A stretch of 64,000 nucleotides of DNA from Bradyrhizobium sp. CIAT3101 (GCF_029714945.1 NZ_CP121634.1:5973001-6037000); one strand, 5' to 3'. Shown: positions 1-8,634, numbered from the stretch's first letter. Translations and numbers: made by a program. The notes: generated by a model not told the origin, from the letters alone.

Positions 1-558
1 GCGCATCTGCCGGGCCCCTACACCATTCCAAACGTCTATGGCGACGTCTATTGCGTCTTCACCAACCGCACGCCAGCGACCGCCATGCGCGGTTTCGGCG
101 TGACCGCGATGGACTTTGCCATCGAGTGCCAGATGGACAAGCTGGCTCACATCATCAACATGGATCCGATGGAGTTCCGGATCCTCAACGCCTATCGCGA
201 CGGCGACATGAAGGCGCACCGGCGCGAAGCCAAGAACACCGCGTTGATCGAATGCGTCCAGGTCGCGGCCGAAAAAGCAAAATGGCCGCTCCGCGAGGAG
301 TTCAAGCGGGCCTCCTCGCGCAAGGACGGCGGCGGTAGCCGCGCCGTCATCCCGCCGACCCCCACGGATTCGTCGCGCGCACGGCCTACCGCCCCGGCGC
401 AGCAGCGCACCAGCTACGATCGGTTGCCGCCGAGCGTTACGCGCGAACCGCCGCGAGAGCCGCCACCACCGGCTCCTCCGCCGCCCGCGCCGCGGCCGAC
501 TGCGCCGTCGCATGGCGCGACCCGTTTCTCCTCCGTCTTTGGCACCAGGAGGCGCTAG
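1..558 (+). CDS. Xanthine dehydrogenase-family molybdopterin-binding subunit, N-terminal polypeptide (5' end outside window)
   Basis: The frame is open from the first base, so the gene starts upstream. Codons 1-50 match the first molybdopterin domain of xanthine dehydrogenase-type large subunits, including GPYTIPNV and the active-site loop AMRGFG (codons 28-33). That loop is of the XDH type, not the AYRCSFR loop of CO dehydrogenase. From about codon 111 the homologous sequence gives way to a tail of roughly 75 residues rich in Pro, Arg and Ser, with runs such as PPPPAPPPPAP, and ends at TAG (556-558). The missing half of the subunit begins at the next codon in the same frame (559). A pseudogene is possible, but the strong ribosome-binding site before 559 argues for two polypeptides. 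Confidence 0.8.
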   Translation, partial: AHLPGPYTIPNVYGDVYCVFTNRTPATAMRGFGVTAMDFAIECQMDKLAHIINMDPMEFRILNAYRDGDMKAHRREAKNTALIECVQVAAEKAKWPLREEFKRASSRKDGGGSRAVIPPTPTDSSRARPTAPAQQRTSYDRLPPSVTREPPREPPPPAPPPPAPRPTAPSHGATRFSSVFGTRRR

Positions 559-561
559 ATG
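547..561 (+). promoter_or_regulatory. Shine-Dalgarno site deciding the start of the second molybdopterin-subunit half
   Basis: AGGAGG (547-552) lies six bases before ATG 559. It overlaps the 3' end of the upstream frame, whose stop codon TAG (556-558) touches the ATG. This arrangement suits termination and re-initiation, and makes a simple nonsense mutation less likely. Confidence 0.7.
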
Positions 562-1581
562 GCCCGGCACCGCGGACGCGGCATCGCGTCGATCAATTAT
601 CCCATCGGCATGAATCTTGGCGGCGACCCCAGCCAGGCGCTGGTGCATTCCAACCCGAGCGGCAAGTTCACGGTGGCGCTGTCGTCTATCGATCTCGGCC
701 AGGGCATGAAATCGGTGACGCGGCAGATCTGCGCGGAGACGCTGGGCGTGCCGGTCGAGGATGTCTATGTCGACACCGCGGATTCCGACACCGGCCCACA
801 TTGCATGGGCTCGTTCGCCTCACGCGGGACGCATCGCGTCGGCAACGCGGTGATGGCGGCGGCCCGCGAGGCCCGCGGCGTGATGATGGAAGCCGCCGCC
901 GAGGAACTGGAAGTCAACGCCGCCGATCTCGAAACCGACGGACGCGGCAACATCCACGTCAAGGGCGCGCCGCATCGCTCGATCTCGACCAAGGACGTCG
1001 CGATCGCGGCGCAGTTCAAGCAGGGCAAGACCATCTCCGGCCGCGGCATCTTCCTGGTGCCGCTCTCCGAAGTGAATCCGGAGACGGGCGAGATGTCGCC
1101 CGCAACCTGCTACGCCCACGCCTGCCTCGTCGCCGAGGTCGATGTCGACGACGAGACCGGCGAGGTCGCGATGGTGCGGATGGATTCCGCTTACGAGCTC
1201 GGCCGTGCCCTCAATCCACGCCTGGTCGAGCAACAGCTGGTCGGCGGTGCCTGGATGGGTGTCAGCCATGCACTCTACGAAACGCCCGAACCTTACTATC
1301 CCGAGCCCGTACACGGCCCGCGCGATTTCGTCGAATATCTGATGCCCGGCCCCGGCGATATCTGCCCGCACGATATCGCCGTGCTGGAGCGCCCCGCGCC
1401 TGATGGGCCATTCGGAGCCAAGGGTCCCGGCGAGATGTGCGCCAACCCCGTGCTGCCGGCGGTTGCCAACGCGATCTTCAACGCGGTCGGCGTGCGTATC
1501 GACGATCTGCCGATTACGCCGGAAAAAGTGCTGCGCGCGATCAAAGCCCAGGGCGGCGCGCGGCCGCAGGCGCGGCGCTAG
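559..1581 (+). CDS. Xanthine dehydrogenase-family molybdopterin-binding subunit, C-terminal polypeptide
   Basis: This 340-residue protein carries the second molybdopterin domain of the XDH-type large subunit. It begins with the family sequence GRGIASINYPIGMN, continues with the Gln loop (DLGQGMKS) and ends with GAKGPGE, whose Glu (about residue 292) is the expected catalytic base. With the preceding polypeptide it would rebuild one molybdenum hydroxylase subunit, which normally works with a FAD and a 2Fe-2S subunit; those are presumably upstream of the window. The split lies at the boundary between the two halves of the Moco-binding region. The MoxR and VWA genes follow at once, as in cox-type operons. 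The substrate cannot be read from the sequence. Confidence 0.85.
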   Translation: MARHRGRGIASINYPIGMNLGGDPSQALVHSNPSGKFTVALSSIDLGQGMKSVTRQICAETLGVPVEDVYVDTADSDTGPHCMGSFASRGTHRVGNAVMAAAREARGVMMEAAAEELEVNAADLETDGRGNIHVKGAPHRSISTKDVAIAAQFKQGKTISGRGIFLVPLSEVNPETGEMSPATCYAHACLVAEVDVDDETGEVAMVRMDSAYELGRALNPRLVEQQLVGGAWMGVSHALYETPEPYYPEPVHGPRDFVEYLMPGPGDICPHDIAVLERPAPDGPFGAKGPGEMCANPVLPAVANAIFNAVGVRIDDLPITPEKVLRAIKAQGGARPQARR

Positions 1582-1593
1582 AGGTTTCGGTTG

Positions 1594-2475
1594 ATGGCGG
1601 TCCGCAGCAACATCGTCGGCATCGACAGCCCGGAGGCGCTTGAGAGAGCGTTGCGCGCGGCCTATTACCTCGCCGACGAGGGCCTCGCGACCGCCGCCTA
1701 TCTCGGCCTCGCGCTCGGCAAGCCGCTGCTGCTGGAGGGCGCGCCGGGTGTCGGCAAGACGGAAGCGGCAAAAGCCATCGCCGCCGTGCTCGGCCGCCGA
1801 TTGATCCGCTTGCAATGCTACGAGGGTATCGACGCCTCCGCCGCGCTCTACGAATGGAACTATCCGCGCCAGATGCTGGCGATCCGCCAGGCCGGCGACG
1901 AGAGCATCGATATCTATGGCGAGACGTTCCTGATCGAGCGTCCTATGCTGGCGGCGTTGCGCGCGCCCGACTCGACGGTGCTGTTGATCGACGAGATCGA
2001 CCGCGCCGACCAGGAGTTCGAAGCCTTCCTGCTCGAATTCTTGTCCGACTTCCAGATTTCGATCCCCGAGCGTGGCACGGTACGCGCCGCCGAACGCCCC
2101 GTCGTCGTGCTGACGTCGAACCGCACGCGCGATCTGCACGAAGCCTTGCGCCGCCGCTGTGTCTATCACTGGATCGACTATCCCACCGAAGAGCGCGAGG
2201 CGCGCATCATCATGCTGCGGGCCTCCAGCGTTGCAGAGGCCACCGCCCGCGCCGTCGTCGCAGCCGTCGGCAAGCTCCGTCGCGAGCCGCTCAGCAAGGC
2301 GCCCGGCATCGCCGAGGCCGTCGACTGGGCCGAGGCCGCAACGCTCCTGCACAAGGGCGGCGCGCGCTGGCCCGACGCGTTCAAGCGCTCGATCGGCGTG
2401 GCACTCAAGGATGAGGAGGACCTGCACTTCATCTCGCCCCGGCTCGACGCCATGCTCGCGGAGGCAACCGCATGA
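1594..2475 (+). CDS. MoxR-family AAA+ ATPase (CoxD-like)
   Basis: The protein has 293 residues. Walker A GAPGVGKT is near residues 49-56 and Walker B LLIDEIDRAD near 130-139, followed by sensor sequence VVLTSNRTRDLHEALRRR, typical of MoxR AAA+ proteins. In cox operons CoxD, with CoxE, matures the sulfurated molybdenum site of the hydroxylase; the position directly after a molybdenum hydroxylase supports that role here. ATG 1594 follows GAGG; TTG 1591 in the same frame is an alternative. Its stop overlaps the next start (ATGA, 2472-2475), so the two genes are translationally coupled. Confidence 0.9.
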   Translation: MAVRSNIVGIDSPEALERALRAAYYLADEGLATAAYLGLALGKPLLLEGAPGVGKTEAAKAIAAVLGRRLIRLQCYEGIDASAALYEWNYPRQMLAIRQAGDESIDIYGETFLIERPMLAALRAPDSTVLLIDEIDRADQEFEAFLLEFLSDFQISIPERGTVRAAERPVVVLTSNRTRDLHEALRRRCVYHWIDYPTEEREARIIMLRASSVAEATARAVVAAVGKLRREPLSKAPGIAEAVDWAEAATLLHKGGARWPDAFKRSIGVALKDEEDLHFISPRLDAMLAEATA

Positions 2476-3593
2476 GCACCGAGCCAGAGCTTCCGCGCGC
2501 CGCGCGCATCTTCGTCTCCTTCGTTGCGTTGTTGCGCGCCAACGGCTTTGCCGTCGCCCCGGAGCAGACCACCGCATTCCTCACCGCGATCGAACTGCTC
2601 GGCCCGCGCGACCTCCGGGATATCAGGCACGCGGCACTGGCCACCCTCGCCCCGCCGCCCGAACGTCGCGCGAGTTTTGATCGCCTGTTCGATCTCCACT
2701 TCCGCGGCAGCGAAGCGCTGGAGCGCGCCGACGATGGCGAGGACGACGAGACCGTCCGCCTGCAGGAGGAAGGCCGCGGCGACGAGGAGCCGCTGTTCTC
2801 CGACGACGCCAATGAATCCGGCCTCTCCGCGACCCGCACCGAGGCGCTGGTTGAGCGCCGCTTCGCGCAGCTTTCCACCACAGATGCACTTCGCCGCCTG
2901 TCGCGTGAGGCTCCCCGGCGGCTGCCGCGGCGGCGTGGCCATCGCCGCATGCGGGCCCGCCGCGGTCCCTTTGCTGATCTTCGCCGCACCTTGCGCGACT
3001 CTGTCCGCAGCGACGGCGAGATTTTGCGGCTCGGCCATATGAAGCGTCGCCATCGTCCGCGAAAGCTCCTGCTGCTGATCGACGTTTCCGGCTCGATGAA
3101 GAGCCGGACTGAAGACAACATGAAGCTGGCCCATGCGCTGATGCAGGCGGCGCCGAACGTCGAGGTCTTCACCTTCGGCACGCGGCTGACCCGCGTCACC
3201 CGTGCGCTGCGGCTGAAGCGACGCGAGCAGGCGCTGAGTGCGGCAGCCCATCTCGTCAGCGACTGGGACGGCGGTACACGTATCGGCGATGCGCTGCAGG
3301 CCTTCCTCGCTGTCCCCCGCTTCGGCGGGTACGCCCGCGGGGCGGCCGTGGTCGTCGTCTCGGACGGACTGGAGCGCGGCGCGCCGGACGCGTTGCGCGA
3401 CGCGGTCGCAAGGCTGTCGCGGCGAGCCTGGCGCGTGAGCTGGCTGACGCCCCTCGCGGCCGGCCCGGGCTTTCGCCCGCAAACCGAGGCGCTCATCGCC
3501 ATCGAGCGCTTCGTCGACGATCTCGTCGACGGCGGATCGAGCGCGTCGATCGTCGCGCATGTACTGGCATTGGGACGAAGGAGAGTTGCGTGA
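2472..3593 (+). CDS. VWA-domain protein, CoxE-like
   Basis: This 373-residue protein has a charged N-terminal half and a C-terminal von Willebrand A domain. The MIDAS motif DVSGS lies near residue 203 within LLLLIDVSGSMKSR, and the later Asp motif is VVVVSDGLERG. CoxE-type VWA proteins pair with MoxR ATPases in assembling the molybdenum site of hydroxylases. It overlaps the MoxR gene by four bases and the following amidohydrolase gene by four bases, so all three are probably one transcript. No signal peptide is seen, so a cytoplasmic chaperone role is likely. Confidence 0.88.
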   Translation: MSTEPELPRAARIFVSFVALLRANGFAVAPEQTTAFLTAIELLGPRDLRDIRHAALATLAPPPERRASFDRLFDLHFRGSEALERADDGEDDETVRLQEEGRGDEEPLFSDDANESGLSATRTEALVERRFAQLSTTDALRRLSREAPRRLPRRRGHRRMRARRGPFADLRRTLRDSVRSDGEILRLGHMKRRHRPRKLLLLIDVSGSMKSRTEDNMKLAHALMQAAPNVEVFTFGTRLTRVTRALRLKRREQALSAAAHLVSDWDGGTRIGDALQAFLAVPRFGGYARGAAVVVVSDGLERGAPDALRDAVARLSRRAWRVSWLTPLAAGPGFRPQTEALIAIERFVDDLVDGGSSASIVAHVLALGRRRVA

Positions 3594-4474
3594 CCGAGAT
3601 TGTCGACGGCCATCATCATATCTGGCGGCAGGCCGACCTGCCCTGGCTGGTCGGCCCGATGCAGCCCCGCATCTTTGGACCTTACGAAGCCATTCGGCGC
3701 GACTATCCGATCGAGGAATATCTCGACGACCTCAGGGGTAGCGGCGTCACCCGCTCGGTCTACGTCCAGACCAATTGGGCCAACGACCGTTTCGAAGACG
3801 AAGCCGCCTGGGTGCAGCAGATCGCCGACAAGCACGGCTGGCCGCACGCGATCGTTGCCTACGCCGATTTCGCCGTGGACGACGTCCGCCCGCAGTTAGA
3901 CCGCCTGAAGCGCTATCCGCTGGTGCGCGGGGTGCGGATGCAGCTGCACTGGCACGAGAACCCGCTCTATCGCTTCGCCGCCAAGCCCGATCTCTGCATC
4001 GATCCCATGGTCCGGCGCAACGTCGCGCGGCTCGCCGATTACGGCTGGAGTTTCGACCTGCAGGTGTTCACGCCGCAGATGCCGGACGCCGCAGAACTCG
4101 CGGACTCCTGCCCCAAGGTGACTTTCATCCTTCAGCATGCCGGCATGCTCGAAGACGCGTCGCCGGCAGGACGCGCCGCCTGGCGCGCCGGCATGGCCCG
4201 GCTCGCGACCTGCCCGAACGTGGTCTCGAAGCTCTCAGGGCTCGGCACGTTCATTCATCGCAACGACCCCGCGCATATCGCTGCCGTGGTCGCCGACACC
4301 GTCGCGATCTTCGGTGCCGAGCGCTGCCTGTTCGGCTCCAATTTCCCGATCGAGAAATTGTGGACCAGCTACCGCGAGCTCGTCGACGCATTTCGTGCCG
4401 CGACAGCCCGGCTGAACCCCGAGCAACGGGATGCGATCTTCAGAGGCACCGCAACGCGCGTCTATCGGCTTTGA
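3590..4474 (+). CDS. Amidohydrolase-family TIM-barrel hydrolase (lactonase-like)
   Basis: The protein has 294 residues and starts with GTG overlapping the previous stop codon. DGHHHIW at residues 6-12 is the N-terminal metal-binding motif of the amidohydrolase-2 family. Other typical elements are GVRMQLHWH, FILQHAG and SKLSGLG, then FGSNFPIEK near the C-terminus, where the terminal metal or proton-relay Asp is replaced by Asn. Related enzymes hydrolyse lactones such as 2-pyrone-4,6-dicarboxylate or sugar lactones. Its operon includes two other lactonase-type enzymes, which suggests ring-opening or lactone hydrolysis after hydroxylation. The exact substrate is unknown. Confidence 0.85.
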   Translation: MTEIVDGHHHIWRQADLPWLVGPMQPRIFGPYEAIRRDYPIEEYLDDLRGSGVTRSVYVQTNWANDRFEDEAAWVQQIADKHGWPHAIVAYADFAVDDVRPQLDRLKRYPLVRGVRMQLHWHENPLYRFAAKPDLCIDPMVRRNVARLADYGWSFDLQVFTPQMPDAAELADSCPKVTFILQHAGMLEDASPAGRAAWRAGMARLATCPNVVSKLSGLGTFIHRNDPAHIAAVVADTVAIFGAERCLFGSNFPIEKLWTSYRELVDAFRAATARLNPEQRDAIFRGTATRVYRL

Positions 4475-4504
4475 TGGATGAAAACGGAACAGGGAGGGAA
4501 ACGA

Positions 4505-5353
4505 ATGGCGCTGGAGATCAAGATCCTGGACTACGGCGATATCGAGCTGGAATCGAGCTTCCTGGTGCTCGGTCGCGACTGCGGTCGCACCCGCCGCGTC
4601 CTCACGCTGGGCTTTCTGATCCTCGGCGGCAAATATCCGGTCGTGGTCGACACCGGCTATCGCTCCAACCAGATCATGGAGACGCTGGGCATGCGCGGCT
4701 TGCAGTACCACGAGCACATGATCGAGAACCAGCTTGCCCGCCACGGCGTGCGTATGGGCGACGTGCGCTTCGTCTGTCACACGCATCTGCACATCGACCA
4801 CGCCGGAAAGGACGATCTGTTCCCGATGAACACGACGGTCGTCGTCAACCGCAAGGAGCTCGAATACTCCGTCTCCGGCCTGATGCATCCGCAATACCCC
4901 GCGCCCGACATCAAGCATCTGATCGACCGCCTGCACACCAAGAGCGCGCTGCGTTTCCTCGACCTGGAGATCACCGGCCCCGTCGAGCTCATGCCCGGCG
5001 TCTATTGCGACGCGGCCAACGCCCACACCGAGGGCTCGATGAATATCATCGTCGAGACCGCCGACGGCATCGCCACCATCTGTGGCGACGTGATCTACGA
5101 TTTCAACGACCAGATCGTCACGCCTTTCAACGAGATCCACGACGCGGAGCCACGCACCACCGGCAATCACGGCACCAGCAAGCGCGCCGAGAAAGCGTCG
5201 ATCAAAAAGCTCCTCAGCAACTCGCGCTATCTGCTGCCGGTGCATGACCGCCCCGCCAAGATCGAAGGCGGCAACGTCGTCGGCCGGCTCCACGATCAGG
5301 TCCCGGGCCCCGTCGTGCAGTCCCTGCCCGCGCGCAACTGGTTCCCCGCCTGA
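4505..5353 (+). CDS. Metallo-beta-lactamase-fold hydrolase, N-acyl homoserine lactonase-like
   Basis: The protein has 282 residues. The HxHxDH zinc motif is seen as CHTHLHIDHAG near residues 90-100, with further ligands in ANAHTEGS, CGDVIYDF and LPVHDRP. This fits the AHL-lactonase branch of the fold. ATG 4505 is chosen because GGGAGGG lies eight bases upstream; an in-frame ATG at 4478 has no such site. Within this operon, which has several lactonases and an oxidase, it may hydrolyse a catabolic lactone; a quorum-sensing role is not indicated by any LuxI/LuxR gene in the window. Confidence 0.85.
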   Translation: MALEIKILDYGDIELESSFLVLGRDCGRTRRVLTLGFLILGGKYPVVVDTGYRSNQIMETLGMRGLQYHEHMIENQLARHGVRMGDVRFVCHTHLHIDHAGKDDLFPMNTTVVVNRKELEYSVSGLMHPQYPAPDIKHLIDRLHTKSALRFLDLEITGPVELMPGVYCDAANAHTEGSMNIIVETADGIATICGDVIYDFNDQIVTPFNEIHDAEPRTTGNHGTSKRAEKASIKKLLSNSRYLLPVHDRPAKIEGGNVVGRLHDQVPGPVVQSLPARNWFPA

Positions 5354-5374
5354 TGTGTTCGAAGGATCCGACCG

Positions 5375-6952
5375 ATGACCCACGTCACCTTGCGCTCCGA
5401 ATTCGAAACGCTGATCGATCCCTACGCACCCGTTGCGCAGGTCGGAACAGGCTTTGATTTCACGGAAGGGCCGATCTGGCATCCGGTCGATCATTACCTC
5501 CTGTTCTCGGACATGCCGGGCGACGTGCGCCGGCGCTGGGATGCACGGCGCGGCGTCACCGAGATCAAGCGTCCGTCGAACAAATGCAACGGCATGACCT
5601 ACGACGCCGAGCTCAATCTGATCGTCTGCGAGCACGCGACCTCATCGTTGATCCGCGAACGCCCGGACGGACGGCGCGAGGTGCTCGCCTCGCACTTTGG
5701 GGGACAGGAGCTCAACAGCCCCAACGATGTCTGCGTGCACTCATCAGGCGCGATCTATTTCTCGGATCCCTGGTATGGCCGCATGCCGGTCTATGGCGTC
5801 GAGCGGCCGCGCCAGCTCGGCTTCCAGGGCGTCTATCGCGTCGTGCCCGGCAGCGAGCCGACGCTCGTGGTCGACCGCAATCTGTTCGACCAGCCGAACG
5901 GACTGTGCTTCTCGCCCGACGAGAAACTGCTCTACGTCAACGACACCGTGCAGGCGCTGATCCGCGTGTTCGACGTCAATGCCGATGGCACGCTGTCGAA
6001 CGCGCGGGTGTTCGCAAGCGGCATCCGCTCCGAATTGGAGCCCGGCCTGCCCGACGGCATGAAGTGCGACCAGCACGGCAATGTCTGGGTCACCGCGCCC
6101 GGCGGCGTCTGGGTCTATTCGCCGCGCGGCGAGCTGCTCGGAAAGGTTCGCGTGCCCGAGCTCGTCGCCAACCTCGCCTGGGGCGGACCGGATTTCCGCA
6201 CGCTCTATTTGACCTCGACGCATTCGGTCTACGCCATCCCGACCAAGGCCGGACCGCGCCACGAACCCTATATGAGCGGCAGGCGCAGCGGTGGCGGCGC
6301 CGCGAGCGCCGGCCCTGCAGCTGCGGCGCCGATCCTGGTCGACGGCGAGTTACGCCTCGATCCGAACCGCTGCGCCATGATCATCCAGGACCTCCAGAAC
6401 GACGTCATCATGGATGGCGGCGCGTTCGCCGAATCCGGCGCGCCCGGTCATGCCAAGCAGCAGCACGTCGTCGAGAACGTCCGTCGCCTGGCGGAAACGG
6501 CGCGCGCGCGCGGCGTCACCATCATCCATGTCTGGTTCGTGGTCGAGCCCGGCGCGCCGGGCGTGACGCTGAACGCACCACTGTTCGAGGGTCTCGTCGA
6601 CAGCAAGGCGATGGTGCGTGGCAGTTGGGGGGCAGCGCCCGTGTCTGGTCTGGAGCCGCGGCCCGGCGATTTCGTGGTCGAGAAGATGCGGATGAGCGCC
6701 TGGGAAGGCACGCGGCTGGAGACGATCCTCAAAGCCACCGGCCGCGATATGATCATCAACACCGGCGCATGGACCAACATGTCGGTCGAGCACACCGCAC
6801 GCACCGGGGCCGACAAGGGCTATTTCATGATCGTGCCGGAAGACTGCTGCTCGACCATGAATGCCGACTGGCACTCGGCCTCGATCAACTTTGCCATGCA
6901 GAACGTCGCCGTCGTCACCCGCGCGGACGCCGTCATCAGAGCGCTGGGATGA
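5375..6952 (+). CDS. SMP-30/gluconolactonase-type beta-propeller fused to an isochorismatase-like hydrolase
   Basis: The 525-residue protein has two enzyme domains. Residues 1 to about 300 are an SMP-30/lactonase propeller (FTEGPIWHP, LNSPNDVCV, DQPNGLCFS, GLPDGMKCD). A Gly/Ala/Ser-rich linker follows at about 302-320. Residues 328-525 are isochorismatase-like: Asp in IIQDLQND (about 337) and Lys in VVEKMRMS (about 436). The usual nucleophile Cys is absent; the loop reads TNMSVEHTAR with Ser about 470. That pattern resembles the vinyl-ether hydrolases (true isochorismatases) more than the Cys-dependent amidases of the fold. It sits 22 bases after the lactonase gene and ends just before the azoreductase gene. 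Confidence 0.85.
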   Translation: MTHVTLRSEFETLIDPYAPVAQVGTGFDFTEGPIWHPVDHYLLFSDMPGDVRRRWDARRGVTEIKRPSNKCNGMTYDAELNLIVCEHATSSLIRERPDGRREVLASHFGGQELNSPNDVCVHSSGAIYFSDPWYGRMPVYGVERPRQLGFQGVYRVVPGSEPTLVVDRNLFDQPNGLCFSPDEKLLYVNDTVQALIRVFDVNADGTLSNARVFASGIRSELEPGLPDGMKCDQHGNVWVTAPGGVWVYSPRGELLGKVRVPELVANLAWGGPDFRTLYLTSTHSVYAIPTKAGPRHEPYMSGRRSGGGAASAGPAAAAPILVDGELRLDPNRCAMIIQDLQNDVIMDGGAFAESGAPGHAKQQHVVENVRRLAETARARGVTIIHVWFVVEPGAPGVTLNAPLFEGLVDSKAMVRGSWGAAPVSGLEPRPGDFVVEKMRMSAWEGTRLETILKATGRDMIINTGAWTNMSVEHTARTGADKGYFMIVPEDCCSTMNADWHSASINFAMQNVAVVTRADAVIRALG

Positions 6953-6955
6953 GCG

Positions 6956-7582
6956 GTGGCAAAGCTCTTGCACCTTTCCTGTTCCCCGCGTGCCGATTCC
7001 GAGTCGAGCGCCGGTGCACGACTGTTCCTTGACCGCTTTCAACAGGCCCGCCCCGATTGGGACATCGACGTCGTCGACCTCTGGCACGAGCGCATGCCGG
7101 AGTTTGCCGGCCCCATCGTCGAGGCCAAATATGCACGGATGAAAGCGGAGGCCTTCACCGACGCGCAGCGGGACAGTTTTGCGGAAGCCGAGCGGATGGC
7201 GCTGCGCTTCTCGCTGGCCGAACGCGTGCTGATCTCGACGCCGATGTGGAATTTCGGCATCCCTTACAAGCTGAAGCAGTGGTTCGACATCGTCATCCAG
7301 CCGGGCCTGACGTTCCGCTTCGATCCGGCGCAGGGCTATCTTCCGCTCCTCAAGGACCGGCCGACCATCGTCATTCTCGCCTCTGGCAGCGACTTCGCCA
7401 CCGGCATGAACCGCGGCCGCATCGACATGGCGACGCCGTACTTGCGCGAGGCACTCCGCTTCATCGGCGTCAGCGACGTGCGCTTTGTGCCGATCGGCCC
7501 GACGGCGGGCCCAGCCGAGCCGATCCGCGCCGCCCGCGACACCGCCCACCGCCGCCTTGCCGAGATGGCGAAGCGGTTCTGA
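6956..7582 (+). CDS. FMN-dependent NADH:quinone/azo oxidoreductase (AzoR-type)
   Basis: The protein has 208 residues with a flavodoxin-like fold. The FMN phosphate loop is SCSPRADSES near residues 8-17. TPMWNFGIPYKLKQWFD and the following QPGLTF are typical of AzoR quinone/azo reductases. It starts with GTG three bases after the fusion gene and is the last gene of the operon. AzoR-type enzymes make two-electron reductions of quinones, consistent with handling an aromatic or quinonoid intermediate of the pathway. It faces the TctC gene at 7645. Confidence 0.88.
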   Translation: MAKLLHLSCSPRADSESSAGARLFLDRFQQARPDWDIDVVDLWHERMPEFAGPIVEAKYARMKAEAFTDAQRDSFAEAERMALRFSLAERVLISTPMWNFGIPYKLKQWFDIVIQPGLTFRFDPAQGYLPLLKDRPTIVILASGSDFATGMNRGRIDMATPYLREALRFIGVSDVRFVPIGPTAGPAEPIRAARDTAHRRLAEMAKRF

Positions 7583-7644
7583 GCTGGGCTCGCGATAACG
7601 ACCTACCGCAGAAGGCGTCTCGATTGCTTCGGCACAGCGTCGGC

Positions 7645-8634
7645 TTACTGCGATTTGAGCCCGATCGTCTTGATCACAGGAGCAAGGCTTGCCGTAGTGG
7701 CATCGACAATTCGCTGAAACTTGTCCGGGCTGGAATCGCCGTCCGGTTCCATGCCCTGAGAGCGATACGATTCTTGCAATCCGGGATCGGACATCGCTGC
7801 CCGTGTCGCCTGCGCGATCCGGTCGATGATCGCATCGTCCGTCATCTTGTGCGCGAACAGGCCGAACCAGCCCTCATAGCTGAGATCCGGCATGCCGGAT
7901 TCAATTGCGGTCGGAATGTCGGGCGCGCCGCTCAAGCGCCGTTCGGTCGTGACCGCCAGCAGCCGTATTCTGCCGGCACGGCCGAGTTGCTGCAATTGAA
8001 CCGACATGACGGCAACAACGAGAGATATCTGACCGGCGACGACGTCATTGGTCGCTTGCGAGCTCCCTCGATAGGGAACATGGACGATGTCAAGTCCGCC
8101 TGCCTGCTGCTTGAACAATTCGCCGACGAGGTGATTGCCGGTGCCGATACCTGGCGTCCCATAGGACAACTTGCCGGGGTTGGCCTTCGCGTACGCAATC
8201 AGGTCTTGCAGATTGGCTGCCGGCAGCGAGGGGCTGACAGCGAATACCAGCGCACTGTTGATCAAGCGATAGATGGCGCGGAAATCGTCAACGGCGTAGG
8301 CGGGATTTGGCGTCGTCAGCGGGACGATGACCTGCGTGCTGCCATTTCCCAGCAGAAGCGAATAGCCGTCGGGCTTCTCGCGTGCGACCGATGCCGTCCC
8401 GATGGCGCCACCCGCACCGCTGATATTCTCGACAAAACTCGGACCGAGCTGCGATGACATTCGCTCGACCCAGGGACGTCCGATCTGATCGCCTGGGCCG
8501 CCAGCCGCATACGGGATCACCAGCCGGATCGGCCTGGAGGGATAATCAACCGCGTTTCCACAACGTGGAAATCCGGCGACCGTCGCGGCAAACGCGGCCG
8601 CATTGACGAAGTCTCGCCGCGAGAGGGAGGGCAT
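7645..8634 (-). CDS. Tripartite tricarboxylate transporter substrate-binding protein (TctC/Bug family)
   Basis: The protein has 329 residues. Its N-terminus SRRDFVNAAAFAATVAG is a twin-arginine-like signal, and YPSRPIRLVIPYAAGGPGDQIGR marks the start of the mature Bug fold. Later conserved segments are KPDGYSLLLGN, GTGNHLVGELF and VPYRGSSQA. Bug proteins bind carboxylates in the periplasm and usually deliver them to TctAB, which are not in the window; many Bug genes are orphans. It is convergent with the azoreductase operon, so the cargo could be a substrate of that pathway, but this is only suggested by position. Confidence 0.9.
   Translation of the reverse strand: MPSLSRRDFVNAAAFAATVAGFPRCGNAVDYPSRPIRLVIPYAAGGPGDQIGRPWVERMSSQLGPSFVENISGAGGAIGTASVAREKPDGYSLLLGNGSTQVIVPLTTPNPAYAVDDFRAIYRLINSALVFAVSPSLPAANLQDLIAYAKANPGKLSYGTPGIGTGNHLVGELFKQQAGGLDIVHVPYRGSSQATNDVVAGQISLVVAVMSVQLQQLGRAGRIRLLAVTTERRLSGAPDIPTAIESGMPDLSYEGWFGLFAHKMTDDAIIDRIAQATRAAMSDPGLQESYRSQGMEPDGDSSPDKFQRIVDATTASLAPVIKTIGLKSQ

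Noticed and set aside
85..1581. CO dehydrogenase large subunit (CoxL)
   Set aside because: The active-site loop is AMRGFG, not the AYRCSFR of form I CoxL, so CO oxidation is not supported in spite of the CoxD/CoxE-like neighbours.
820..2577. Long minus-strand reading frame of 585 codons opposite the molybdopterin subunit and MoxR genes
   Set aside because: It is antisense to two well-recognised proteins, is Arg/Ala/Gly-rich without any family motif, and is explained by high GC codon bias.
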